A DNA stretch of 64,000 nt. It comes from Gulosibacter molinativorax (GTDB taxonomy: Bacteria > Actinomycetota > Actinomycetes > Actinomycetales > Microbacteriaceae). Location of the stretch: the NCBI RefSeq assembly GCF_003010915.2, contig NZ_CP028426.1:744001-808000 (forward strand), written 5' to 3'. A program made the position numbers and the translations under genes. Shown piece by piece: positions 57,240 to 64,000 of this stretch (positions within the stretch are counted from its first letter, which is position 1; each line of letters starts with the position of its first letter). A model generated the notes under the pieces. The model ran no database searches. It worked only from the letters and a program-made list of their open reading frames with translations, and had not been told where the DNA came from.

Positions 57240-57258
57240 ACCTGAACACCGTCCAGGT
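57240..57258. promoter_or_regulatory. Candidate BioQ operator between bioY and the TetR gene
   Basis: ACCTGAACACCGTCCAGGT is an imperfect 19-base palindrome (14 of 19 positions). Its core TGAAC-ACC-GTCCA resembles the corynebacterial BioQ motif, as I recall it TGAAC-N3-GTTAC. It lies directly before TATGCT (57261-57266), the probable -10 of the TetR gene, and upstream of bioY, so it could control both. Confidence 0.7.
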
Positions 57259-57302
57259 TGTATGCTGGGAACAGTAATACACGCTTGCCGGAAAGGGCAA
57301 CA

Positions 57303-57878
57303 TTGGCGACACAACGCGATTCCCGTGCGCGACACTCTCGTATGGACGTGCTCGAGACCGCACTGCGGCTGCTGGATGAGCGTGGCCTGCCCGACCTTTC
57401 GATGCGCGCGCTCGCGCGGGAACTCGACGTGCAGCCGAGCGCGCTGTACTGGCACTTCAAGAACAAGCAGGAGCTCCTCGCCGGCGTCGCGGATGCGATC
57501 CTCGCGCCAGTCGCGCAGCTCCCGGAAGGCACCGGCGCGGCCGAGGCCGCCGCCGCATTCCGCGAGGCGATGCTTTCGGTGACGGACGGCGCCGAGGTCG
57601 TCGTCAGCACAATCGCGCTCGGGCTCGGCGCGGATCGCGCGTTCGAGCGCCTGCGCATAGCGCTCGAGGCGGACGGCTACGAGCGAAATGCGGCGGTGTC
57701 GGGCGCCACCACGCTGCTGCACTATTGCATCGGGCACACCTCGCACGAGCAGCAGCGCGCGCAGGCGTTCCGAATCGGGGTCGATCTCAACGAGAGCCCG
57801 ATCACTGCGGACGCGAGCTCGTTTGCGGAAGGCGTGGCGCGCATCCTTTCGCCCGGCTTGGTAGACTCGATCGGTTGA
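57303..57878 (+). CDS. bioQ: TetR-family regulator, probable biotin repressor BioQ
   Basis: The 191-residue protein has an N-terminal TetR helix-turn-helix (TALRLLDERGLPDLSMRALARELDVQPSALYWHFKNKQELLAGVADAI, residues about 20-68) and a ligand-binding C-terminal domain of the TetR_C type. The divergent position from bioYMN and the BioQ-like operator support a biotin-uptake repressor. TTG at 57303 has AAAGGG at five bases and a likely start of transcription near 57273; earlier in-frame codons overlap the promoter. The gene symbol is inferred from context. Confidence 0.8.
   Translation: MATQRDSRARHSRMDVLETALRLLDERGLPDLSMRALARELDVQPSALYWHFKNKQELLAGVADAILAPVAQLPEGTGAAEAAAAFREAMLSVTDGAEVVVSTIALGLGADRAFERLRIALEADGYERNAAVSGATTLLHYCIGHTSHEQQRAQAFRIGVDLNESPITADASSFAEGVARILSPGLVDSIG
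57862..57874 (+). promoter_or_regulatory. Putative ABC-F gene promoter -10 box
   Basis: TAGACT at 57862-57867, inside the end of bioQ, plus six bases predicts a start near G57874 and a leader of 43 bases with GAGGAG before the GTG at 57917. Confidence 0.4.
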
Positions 57879-57916
57879 CCAGCAACCATCACCACCATGC
57901 CTGAGGAGAACGCCAC

Positions 57917-59518
57917 GTGCTAGCTGTCCACGATCTCGAGATCACGGTGGGAGCGCGCACCCTCATGAGCGACGTCAGCTTCCGCGTGCAAGACGGCGAC
58001 AAGATTGGACTTGTCGGCCGTAACGGCGCAGGCAAGACCACCCTCACCAAGGTCCTGGCCGGATGGACGCTGCCCTCGGACGGCAAGATCGATCGTGTCG
58101 GCGAGATTGGTTACCTCCCGCAGGATCCCCGCAGTGGCGACCCGACGCAGACCGCGCGCAACCGCATCCTGGATGCGCGCGGCCTCGGTTCGGTGCGTAC
58201 CCGACTCGCGAAGGCCGCAACCGAGATGGCGGAAGCCGCGACCGACGCGGAGCGCGACAAGGCGATGCGCCGGTACGCGCGGCTCGACGACGAGTTCGTC
58301 ACGCTCGGCGGCTATGCCGCCGAGTCAGAGGCCGCCGCGATCGCCTCGAACCTGAACCTGCCCGACCGCATCCTGGACCAGCAGCTCGAGACCCTCTCGG
58401 GCGGTCAGCGACGCCGCATCGAGCTCGCGCGCATCCTGTTCTCGGATGCGTCGACCATGATCCTGGACGAGCCGACCAACCACCTCGACCTCGACTCGGT
58501 AGTGTGGCTGCGCGAGTTCCTCAAGGGTTATCGGGGCGGGCTCATCATGATCTCGCACGACGTCGAGCTCGTGGGGGAGACCGTCAACCGAGTCTTCTAC
58601 CTCGACGCCAACCGGCAGGTCATCGATATCTACAACATGGGCTGGAAGCAGTACCTGCGCCAGCGTGAGGCCGACGAGGAACGCCGCAAGAAAGAGCGCG
58701 TCAACGTCGAGAAGAAGGCCTCGGCGCTGCAGCAGCAGGCTGCCAAGTTCGGGGCCAAGGCGACCAAGGCCGCGGCGGCGCACCAGATGCAGCGGCGCGC
58801 CGAGCGGATGCTCGGGTCACTCGAGGATGTTCGGCAACAAGATCGCGTCGCGAAGCTCCGGTTCCCGACGCCCGCCCCGGTCGGCAAGACACCGATCAAG
58901 GCCGAGGGACTCTCGAAGTCCTACGGCTCGCTCGAGATCTTCACGGGCGTGGACCTCGCGATCGACCGCGGGTCTCGCGTCGTGATCCTCGGGCTCAACG
59001 GTGCCGGCAAGACGACCCTGTTGCGCATCCTCGCGGGGGTGGATGTGCCGGACACCGGCGAGATCATTCCCGGGCACGGCCTGCGCGTGGGCTACTACGC
59101 GCAGGAGCACGAGACCCTCGACGTCAACGCCTCGGTGAAGGACAACATGGTGCGGGTGTCGCAGCACCTCACCGAGACCGAAGCGCGCAAGGTGCTCGGC
59201 TCGTTCCTGTTCTCGGGTGACGACGTCAACAAACCGGCAGGCGTGCTCTCGGGTGGGGAGAAGACCCGCCTCGCGTTGGCGATGCTCGTCGTCTCGAGCG
59301 CGAACGTGCTGCTGCTCGACGAGCCCACGAACAACCTCGATCCGGTCTCACGTGAGCAGATCCTGGATGCGCTCGCGCACTACGAAGGCGCGGTCATCCT
59401 CGTTTCGCACGACGAGGGTGCGGTCGAGGCGCTGAACCCCGAGCGCGTGCTCATCATGCCCGAGGCGATCGAGGACCACTGGAACCCCGAGTACTTCGAG
59501 CTCATCGAAATGGACTAG
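57917..59518 (+). CDS. ABC-F family ATPase (ribosome-associated type)
   Basis: The 533-residue protein has two ABC domains and no membrane segments. First: GRNGAGKTT, LSGGQRRRIELA, MILDEPTNHLDLD; second: GLNGAGKTT, LSGGEKTRLALA, LLLDEPTNNLDP. The linker between (about residues 235-310) is long, charged and helical (RQREADEERRKKER...), the part that enters the ribosome in ABC-F factors. Position near suf genes matches Rv1473 of Mycobacterium, so a translation factor, possibly with some antibiotic protection, is likely. Its TAG stop interlocks with that of glsA on the other strand. Confidence 0.92.
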   Translation: MLAVHDLEITVGARTLMSDVSFRVQDGDKIGLVGRNGAGKTTLTKVLAGWTLPSDGKIDRVGEIGYLPQDPRSGDPTQTARNRILDARGLGSVRTRLAKAATEMAEAATDAERDKAMRRYARLDDEFVTLGGYAAESEAAAIASNLNLPDRILDQQLETLSGGQRRRIELARILFSDASTMILDEPTNHLDLDSVVWLREFLKGYRGGLIMISHDVELVGETVNRVFYLDANRQVIDIYNMGWKQYLRQREADEERRKKERVNVEKKASALQQQAAKFGAKATKAAAAHQMQRRAERMLGSLEDVRQQDRVAKLRFPTPAPVGKTPIKAEGLSKSYGSLEIFTGVDLAIDRGSRVVILGLNGAGKTTLLRILAGVDVPDTGEIIPGHGLRVGYYAQEHETLDVNASVKDNMVRVSQHLTETEARKVLGSFLFSGDDVNKPAGVLSGGEKTRLALAMLVVSSANVLLLDEPTNNLDPVSREQILDALAHYEGAVILVSHDEGAVEALNPERVLIMPEAIEDHWNPEYFELIEMD

Positions 59519-60789
59519 GTCTCGGCGTCCTCGAAGGTCGCGAAATCATCGATGACGGGGATCCGGCGCCGGTCGTGGTCCATCGGGCGCGGAATGCGCT
59601 CGTGCGGGTCGACCAGCGTCACCTGGTGACCGTCCTCGCCGAGCCGTCGGAGGCCCTCACGGAGCATCCGGTCGCCGACGTGGTTGATCTGCGGGACGGC
59701 AGTGAGATCCACGACAACCTCGGACTCGTCCTCGGGAATCTCCTCGAATCGTCGCAGCGCGAGCTCCGCGGTGGGGAACGTCAGGGCGCCCTGGATGCTC
59801 ACGAGAACGGCTCCCGATTCGGTGCGGGACTGCTGTCCTATCGCATCGATCGAAGGCGCCGGCATCGCCATGATGTGCAAGCCCATGTCCCTCGAGACCC
59901 GTTCGCACGCCTCGACGCCTCGCACGCTGTTACCGTGCGAGTCGAGCCTCGGCGAAAACGTTCCGATTCCGACCTGCCCCGGCAGCGAGCCAATGATGCC
60001 ACCGCCCACGCCGCTCTTGGCCGGGATGCCCACGCTCGAGAGCCAGTCGCCGGCCGAGTCGTACATCCCACACGTGGTCATCACGCTGAGCACCTGGCGG
60101 CACACCCACTCGGGCACCACGCGCTCGTGCGTAATCGGGTTGACCCCGCCATTGGCGAGCGTCATCGCCATCACCGAGAGGTCGCGCGCCGTGACGTTCA
60201 GCGCGCTCTGGCGGGTGTATCCCCAGACCGCGTCATCGGGTTCGATACTGATGAAGCCGTTGCTACGCATCATCGAGGCGAGGGCAACGTTGCGGTAGCG
60301 GTTGGCAAATTCGCTCTCGAGCACGGCCTCGTTGACCTCTAGCTTTCGGCCCGCGAACTTGCATAGCGATTCGATAATGAGGTCGGAGCGTTCCTGCGGG
60401 GTCGCATCCGCTGGACCGACGAGGCAGTGCGTCACAATCGCGCCCATGTTAATCATGGGATTGCTCGGCTTGCCGGACTCCGGGTCTACCGACATGGCGT
60501 TATACGGATCGCCACTCGGCTCGACGTCGACGTGCGCATCCACGATCTGCAACCCTCGCTCAACGAGGGCCATCGCATACACGAATGGCTTCGAGACTGA
60601 TTGAATGGTGAACTCGTTCTCGGCGTCACCCTCGGCGTAGATGGTGCCCGCCGGGGTGCACAGCGCGATCCCGAACTGGTCTGGGTCGACCTCCGCGAGC
60701 TCCGGGATGTAGGTCGCAACCTCGCCCTGCGAGTAGTAATAGCAGCTGTCTCGGATCTCGGCGAGGTATTCGTGGACCGGAGTTCGCAT
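59515..60789 (-). CDS. glsA: Glutaminase fused to a STAS domain
   Basis: Residues 1-305 are a serine-dependent glutaminase (QSVSKPFVYAMAL with the SxxK nucleophile pair, KPSNPMINMGAI, SGVGGGIIGSLPGQVGIGTFSPRLD), which makes glutamate and ammonia. Residues about 315-424 form a STAS domain (VLVSIQGALTFPTAELALRRF...VVVDLTAVPQINHVGDRML), as in anti-sigma antagonists, expected to bind a nucleotide or partner. The Ser usually phosphorylated in antagonists is replaced around INHVG. ATG lies 14 bases after the SURF1 gene, in one operon. Confidence 0.93.
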   Translation of the reverse strand: MRTPVHEYLAEIRDSCYYYSQGEVATYIPELAEVDPDQFGIALCTPAGTIYAEGDAENEFTIQSVSKPFVYAMALVERGLQIVDAHVDVEPSGDPYNAMSVDPESGKPSNPMINMGAIVTHCLVGPADATPQERSDLIIESLCKFAGRKLEVNEAVLESEFANRYRNVALASMMRSNGFISIEPDDAVWGYTRQSALNVTARDLSVMAMTLANGGVNPITHERVVPEWVCRQVLSVMTTCGMYDSAGDWLSSVGIPAKSGVGGGIIGSLPGQVGIGTFSPRLDSHGNSVRGVEACERVSRDMGLHIMAMPAPSIDAIGQQSRTESGAVLVSIQGALTFPTAELALRRFEEIPEDESEVVVDLTAVPQINHVGDRMLREGLRRLGEDGHQVTLVDPHERIPRPMDHDRRRIPVIDDFATFEDAET

Positions 60790-60803
60790 GCAATCGCCCT
60801 TCG

Positions 60804-61679
60804 CTAGTGCTGAGAATCGATAAGTTCGTCCTCGTAGTCTGCCTGAGACTTCTTAGCGCGAGCCTTGCGCTCGGCCTCACGCTTTTTCGCTGCGAGCACG
60901 CGGGGGTCGTCCGCATTTCGCTCGCGGAACTCTTCGCGCACCCCGTAGACCAAGCCAACGAGAGCGATGATCGCGAAGATGATCCACTGGAACGCGTAGC
61001 TCAGGTGGTTGCCCTCGGTGAGCTCCGGCTTGGGGACCAACGCGCCAGTCTCGCCACTCGGCGTTTCGCTGCGAAGCAGGCCGTACGCATCCGAATAGGT
61101 GCGATCTTCGCCGAGGTTTGCAGCGAAGGTCTCGACGTGAATCGTGGCGATCTGCCCCTCGGGAGCACTTCTTCCGGGAATTTCGGGTTCACTCGGTTTA
61201 AGCCTCGCGGTGACTGAAACCTCACCCGCGGGCGCTGCGGGGACGCTGTCGGGGTGATCCTGCTCGGCACCGGTGGGAAGCCAGCCGCGATTGACGATGA
61301 AGATTCTGCCGTCGGAAGTCTCGAGCGGTGTCAGGATTTCGAAGCCGGGGAGGCCATCGCGAGGTCGACCACGCACCAGGAGCTGCTCATCCTCGAGATA
61401 CTCACCCTCGACCAAAACGGAGAGCCACTCCTGGTCGGCATTAAACGAGTCGACCGTGGGGAGGACCTCTTCGATTGGCCGCGCCTCGGCATCGAAGTTG
61501 GTCTGAACGAGGTGATTGGCATCAACTCGCTGCTCGCGCCGATCGAATTGCCACGAAGAGAGAAATCCACACACCGTCGCGAAGACGACGAGGAGTGCGA
61601 AATAACCGAGCCAGCGACGGCTCAGGAGAAACCGCAGACCCTTCCTATTCTTGGATGCTTGCGGAGTCGAACTAGTCAC
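60804..61679 (-). CDS. SURF1-family cytochrome oxidase assembly protein
   Basis: The 291-residue protein has one hydrophobic segment near each end (about residues 24-46 and 228-248) and the SURF1 signatures FLSSWQFDRRE and FIVNRGWLPTG between them. By family it helps insert heme A into cytochrome c oxidase, linking it to ctaA and ctaB in this window. The charged C-terminal tail (KKREAERKARAKKSQ) is typical of actinobacteria. GTG overlaps the preceding gene by four bases. Confidence 0.92.
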   Translation of the reverse strand: MTSSTPQASKNRKGLRFLLSRRWLGYFALLVVFATVCGFLSSWQFDRREQRVDANHLVQTNFDAEARPIEEVLPTVDSFNADQEWLSVLVEGEYLEDEQLLVRGRPRDGLPGFEILTPLETSDGRIFIVNRGWLPTGAEQDHPDSVPAAPAGEVSVTARLKPSEPEIPGRSAPEGQIATIHVETFAANLGEDRTYSDAYGLLRSETPSGETGALVPKPELTEGNHLSYAFQWIIFAIIALVGLVYGVREEFRERNADDPRVLAAKKREAERKARAKKSQADYEDELIDSQH

Positions 61680-61948
61680 TGAATCGGGGCCTCATTCACG
61701 GGATCGTGTACGTCGTGCACTCGGACCGGGAACTCTCGGCTGTTCAGGAAGCCGAGTAAGTAATCCTTGTGGTCCACGCACGCTAACCAAATCTTAACCC
61801 GGTCGAGGCCATGGATGCGGGGGTTGCGCCACTCGATGCGCACAACAGCATCGTGGTCGCACCCCGCGCGCGAGCACTGAGGCAGCCGAGTGCGTTCTGG
61901 GAGCGCGCCCGCGAGCCTGCCGCGAAGATCGAACTCTCCGGAACTCAT
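61676..61948 (-). CDS. Unknown small cysteine protein
   Basis: The 90-residue protein carries C25-x4-C30 and C57-x2-H60 with the stretch WRNPRIHGLDRVKIWLACVDHKDYLLGFL between, a likely zinc-ribbon-like site. I recognise it only as a small actinobacterial protein found before SURF1 genes; function is unknown. It overlaps DUF3099 by one base and SURF1 by four, so it is firmly in the operon. Confidence 0.8.
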   Translation of the reverse strand: MSSGEFDLRGRLAGALPERTRLPQCSRAGCDHDAVVRIEWRNPRIHGLDRVKIWLACVDHKDYLLGFLNSREFPVRVHDVHDPVNEAPIQ

Positions 61949-62334
61949 TAGGGCTTCTCCTCCCGATGCGAAGCATTCGTTGCCCCGCCATCCTTCGCCT
62001 CGCTGCTTGGTGCGTCATCGTTTGCCGAATCGCGGGGCTCATACCACTCGTTAGATCGTACCGGTTCTGCGTACTTTACGACGGCAGCCGCGTCGGGGCG
62101 TTCGACGGGTCGAATCTTGCGTTCGCGAACGTGATTTGCGATCACGACCGCGATCCACGGCAAGAAAATTGCTCCCGCGGCGACAACGAACAGCATCGGC
62201 CCACGCACGAACACCATGAGCAGCACGCAGACACTGCGGAACGCCATCGTAAGTAGATACTGGCGAGTCCGATGCCGACGCTCTTCCTCTTCGGATTCTC
62301 CGATGGAGGTGATGTTGGGCACCTGCCTAGACAT
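61948..62334 (-). CDS. DUF3099 membrane protein
   Basis: The 128-residue protein has a polar N terminus with PNITSIGESEEEERRHRTRQYLL, two hydrophobic segments (about residues 28-46 and 50-68) and an acidic C-terminal tail of about 55 residues. The SIGES...RxRxYL pattern and topology match the actinobacterial DUF3099 family of unknown function. ATG at 62334 is chosen by this conserved start; an upstream in-frame ATG at 62352 would add six residues. First gene of the operon ending with glsA. Confidence 0.85.
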   Translation of the reverse strand: MSRQVPNITSIGESEEEERRHRTRQYLLTMAFRSVCVLLMVFVRGPMLFVVAAGAIFLPWIAVVIANHVRERKIRPVERPDAAAVVKYAEPVRSNEWYEPRDSANDDAPSSEAKDGGATNASHREEKP

Positions 62335-62363
62335 GAGTGATACTCGCTCCATTCGACAGCTCA

Positions 62364-62395
62364 AGCCTACTCCTCGGCCCAGTACGATGGGCCAG
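62364..62395. promoter_or_regulatory. Divergent promoters for DUF3099 (-) and fabG (+)
   Basis: On the - strand TAGGCT (complement of 62364-62369) predicts a leadered transcript with GGAGCGAG before the DUF3099 ATG. On the + strand TACGAT at 62383-62388 predicts a start near G62395, with AAGGAG before the fabG ATG. Confidence 0.45.
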
Positions 62396-62422
62396 ATATC
62401 CCGCTTTCGACCAAGGAGCTTT

Positions 62423-63136
62423 ATGACCACGCAGCGGACCGTGCTGATCACTGGAGGCAACCGCGGCATTGGCCGCGCCATTGCGGAAGAATTCCTCGCG
62501 GCGGGGCACCGTGTCGCCGTGACTTCGCGCTCGGGCGAGGGCGGCCCCGAAGGCGCCCTGACCGTCGCGGCCGACGTCGGAAACGCCGCCTCGATTGACG
62601 AGGCCTTCAAAGCGGTCGAAGCAGAGTATGGCCCGATCGAGGTCGTGGTGGCCAACGCTGGCATCACCAAGGACGGCCTGCTGCTGCGCATGACGGAGGA
62701 TGACTTCACGAGCGTCGTCGACACGAACCTCACGGGTGCCTTCCGGATCATCAAGCGGGCGTCGAAGGGGATGCTCCGGGCAAAGTTTGGCCGCGTGGTG
62801 CTGATTTCTTCGGTCGTCGGACTCTACGGCTCGCCGGGGCAGATCAACTATGCCGCCTCGAAGGCCGGGCTCGTCGGCATCGTGCGTTCGCTGACGCGCG
62901 AGCTCGGCGGCCGGGGGATCACGGCGAACGTGGTATCGCCCGGATTCATCGAGACCGAGATGACCGCGGTGCTGCCCGAAGAGACCCAGAAGGAGTACCT
63001 GAGCGCGATCCCCGCCGGGCGGTTCGGCAAGGTGGATGAGATCGCCAAGACGGTCCGCTGGCTCGCGTCGGACGATGCCGGGTACATTTCCGGCGCGGTT
63101 ATCCCCGTGGACGGCGGCCTCGGGATGGGGCACTAG
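62423..63136 (+). CDS. fabG: 3-Oxoacyl-ACP reductase FabG-like short-chain dehydrogenase
   Basis: The 237-residue SDR has the NADP motif TGGNRGIGRAIA, NAGITKDGLLLRM, the catalytic Ser in LISSVVGLYGSPGQ, the YAASK Tyr/Lys pair, and the C-terminal VDGGLGMGH. This closely matches actinobacterial FabG1/MabA (Rv1483). It reduces 3-oxoacyl chains in fatty-acid elongation. ATG at 62423 follows AAGGAGC at seven bases. InhA, its partner in mycobacteria, is not present here. Confidence 0.93.
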   Translation: MTTQRTVLITGGNRGIGRAIAEEFLAAGHRVAVTSRSGEGGPEGALTVAADVGNAASIDEAFKAVEAEYGPIEVVVANAGITKDGLLLRMTEDDFTSVVDTNLTGAFRIIKRASKGMLRAKFGRVVLISSVVGLYGSPGQINYAASKAGLVGIVRSLTRELGGRGITANVVSPGFIETEMTAVLPEETQKEYLSAIPAGRFGKVDEIAKTVRWLASDDAGYISGAVIPVDGGLGMGH

Positions 63137-63145
63137 GTCGACCAA

Positions 63146-63231
63146 GGACCTTGAATAGCGGTGGAGCCGCGTATCGAAAGGTGTCGGTGAAACGGCCTTT
63201 CGATACGACGCTTCGCGTCTACTCAAGGTCC
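63146..63231. repeat. Paired intergenic repeat, copy 2 (inverted pair of units)
   Basis: The right unit (63196-63231) reads CCTTTCGATACG, palindrome ACGCTTCGCGT, then CTACTCAAGGTCC. The left unit (63146-63181) is its reverse complement apart from the palindromic centre. Fourteen bases separate them. The pair fills the gap between fabG and serB, which converge, so it may end both transcripts. Copy 1 is at 14331-14409. Confidence 0.85.
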
Positions 63232-63232
63232 G

Positions 63233-63931
63233 TTAGCCGCGCAGGCCGAGGAGGGGGAGGAGCTGCGTCATATCGCGGTCGCGGATGACGACCGAGGCCT
63301 GTTCACGAACGATCGGCTTCGCGTCGAACGCGACCGACAGACCGGCGATTTCCATCATCCCAAGGTCGTTCGCGCCGTCGCCGACAGCAACGGTCCGATC
63401 CATCGGCACATCGAGCGACTGCGCCCAGCTGCGCAGCGTGTGGGCCTTCGCCTGGCGGCCGATGATCGGCCCCGTGACGTTCCCCGTGAGGAGGCCCGCC
63501 GCATCCACCTCGAAGCGGTTCGCGCGCCAGAGGTCGAGTCCCAGGTCGGCCGCGAGCGAGTCGAGGATCTCGTGGAATCCGCCTGAGACGGCGCCGACGC
63601 GACCGCCGCCCGCGTGCACGGCCTCGATCATTTCGGGGACGCCATTCGTCACCGTGATCTGCTGCCGGACTTCGGCCACCTGCGTCAGCGAGACGCCGCG
63701 CAGGAGGGCGACTCGCTCGCGCAGGCTGCCTTCGAAATCGAGTTCGCCCCGCATCGCGCGCTCGGTGACCTCGGCCACCTGCTCGCGGACTCCCGCGTAC
63801 TCGGCGACAAGCTCGATGACCTCGTCTTCGATGAGCGTCGAGTCGACGTCGAGCACGACCAAAAAGCGCGCGCCTGGGGTGATGGTGCCCTCACCGTGCA
63901 TCGGGGTGAGGGTTATCGGGGCACTGCTCAA
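63233..63931 (-). CDS. serB: Phosphoserine phosphatase
   Basis: The 232-residue HAD phosphatase makes serine. Motif I is LDVDSTLIEDE (two Asp), the cap region contains RMRGELDFEGSLRERVALL-like sequence, motif II is AVSGGFHEIL, and motif III is AVGDGANDLGMM. It lacks the N-terminal ACT domains of mycobacterial SerB2. TTG at 63931 overlaps the upstream gene's TGA by two bases; a later in-frame ATG (MHGEGTITPG) is possible. Confidence 0.93.
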   Translation of the reverse strand: MSSAPITLTPMHGEGTITPGARFLVVLDVDSTLIEDEVIELVAEYAGVREQVAEVTERAMRGELDFEGSLRERVALLRGVSLTQVAEVRQQITVTNGVPEMIEAVHAGGGRVGAVSGGFHEILDSLAADLGLDLWRANRFEVDAAGLLTGNVTGPIIGRQAKAHTLRSWAQSLDVPMDRTVAVGDGANDLGMMEIAGLSVAFDAKPIVREQASVVIRDRDMTQLLPLLGLRG

Positions 63932-64000
63932 CGCTCGATCACCGCGTTCTTCGGAACGACGGTGATGCCCGAGTCTGTGACGGTGAAGCCACGGGCGCGG
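63928..64000 (-). CDS. glgC: C-terminal end of a leftward gene, probably glucose-1-phosphate adenylyltransferase
   Basis: The minus strand is open from the window edge for 23 codons to TGA at 63928-63930. The visible end reads RARGFTVTDSGITVVPKNA and so on, which resembles the closing beta-helix strand of actinobacterial GlgC (GITVVGKG-type ending). The fragment is too short for certainty. Confidence 0.5.
   Translation of the reverse strand, partial: RARGFTVTDSGITVVPKNAVIER

Overview
The window is high-GC DNA from an actinobacterium, most likely in the order Micrococcales and of the Microbacteriaceae type. This rests on the gene order (rsmB-rpe, his/trp-lgt-pyk, pdtaR-polA-rpsA-coaE-uvrB-uvrA, uvrC-rapZ-whiA-gap-pgk-tpiA-secG, a pentose-phosphate block with opcA, sufBDC), on WhiA, RapZ, OpcA and an ANTAR regulator, and on many GTG/TTG starts. 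I see no rRNA, CRISPR array, insertion sequence or prophage. Most of the window is conserved housekeeping sequence, and I found no clear new defence or biosynthetic system.

Layout. 1-10.0 kb, mostly + strand: end of rsmB, rpe, hisE-hisG-hisF-hisI, a Trp-associated membrane protein, a small membrane protein, trpC-trpB-trpA, lgt and pyk, closed by a strong terminator. 10.1-14.3 kb: an iron-siderophore ABC importer whose lipoprotein and two permeases run leftward and whose ATPase runs rightward, with a DtxR/IdeR-type box between them. 14.3-18.4 kb: a paired intergenic repeat, tRNA-Leu(CAA), the pdtaR antiterminator/response regulator, a hotdog thioesterase and polA. 18.5-20.6 kb: an aldehyde dehydrogenase followed by a DUF779 protein, with a 24-bp perfect hairpin between them. 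20.8-34.0 kb: rpsA, coaE, a YigZ-family protein, uvrB, an unknown membrane protein, uvrA, uvrC, rapZ and whiA.

34.1-45.9 kb: gap-pgk-tpiA and secG face the leftward block tkt-tal-pgi-zwf-opcA-pgl, so lower glycolysis and the pentose phosphate pathway converge on one shared terminator. 45.9-49.8 kb: ctaB (heme O synthase) lies opposite ctaA (heme A synthase) and a divergent pyruvate-kinase-like paralogue. 50.0-54.1 kb: sufB-sufD-Rieske-sufC-DUF59. 54.2-59.5 kb: an old-yellow-enzyme homologue, the biotin ECF transporter bioYMN with a divergent TetR regulator (probable BioQ) and its operator, and an ABC-F ATPase. 59.5-64 kb: a leftward operon (DUF3099, small Cys protein, SURF1, glutaminase-STAS), then fabG, a second paired repeat, serB and the end of what looks like glgC.

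Two features recur. Many promoters show only a TAnnnT -10 box, and in hisE, pdtaR, polA, uvrB and uvrA that box ends exactly six bases before the start codon with no ribosome binding site in use, which predicts leaderless mRNAs. Convergent gene pairs are often closed by long hairpins or by paired repeats. The least explained items are the second pyruvate-kinase-like protein, the DUF779 pair, a possible leaderless upstream reading frame overlapping the rapZ start, and the paired repeat family.
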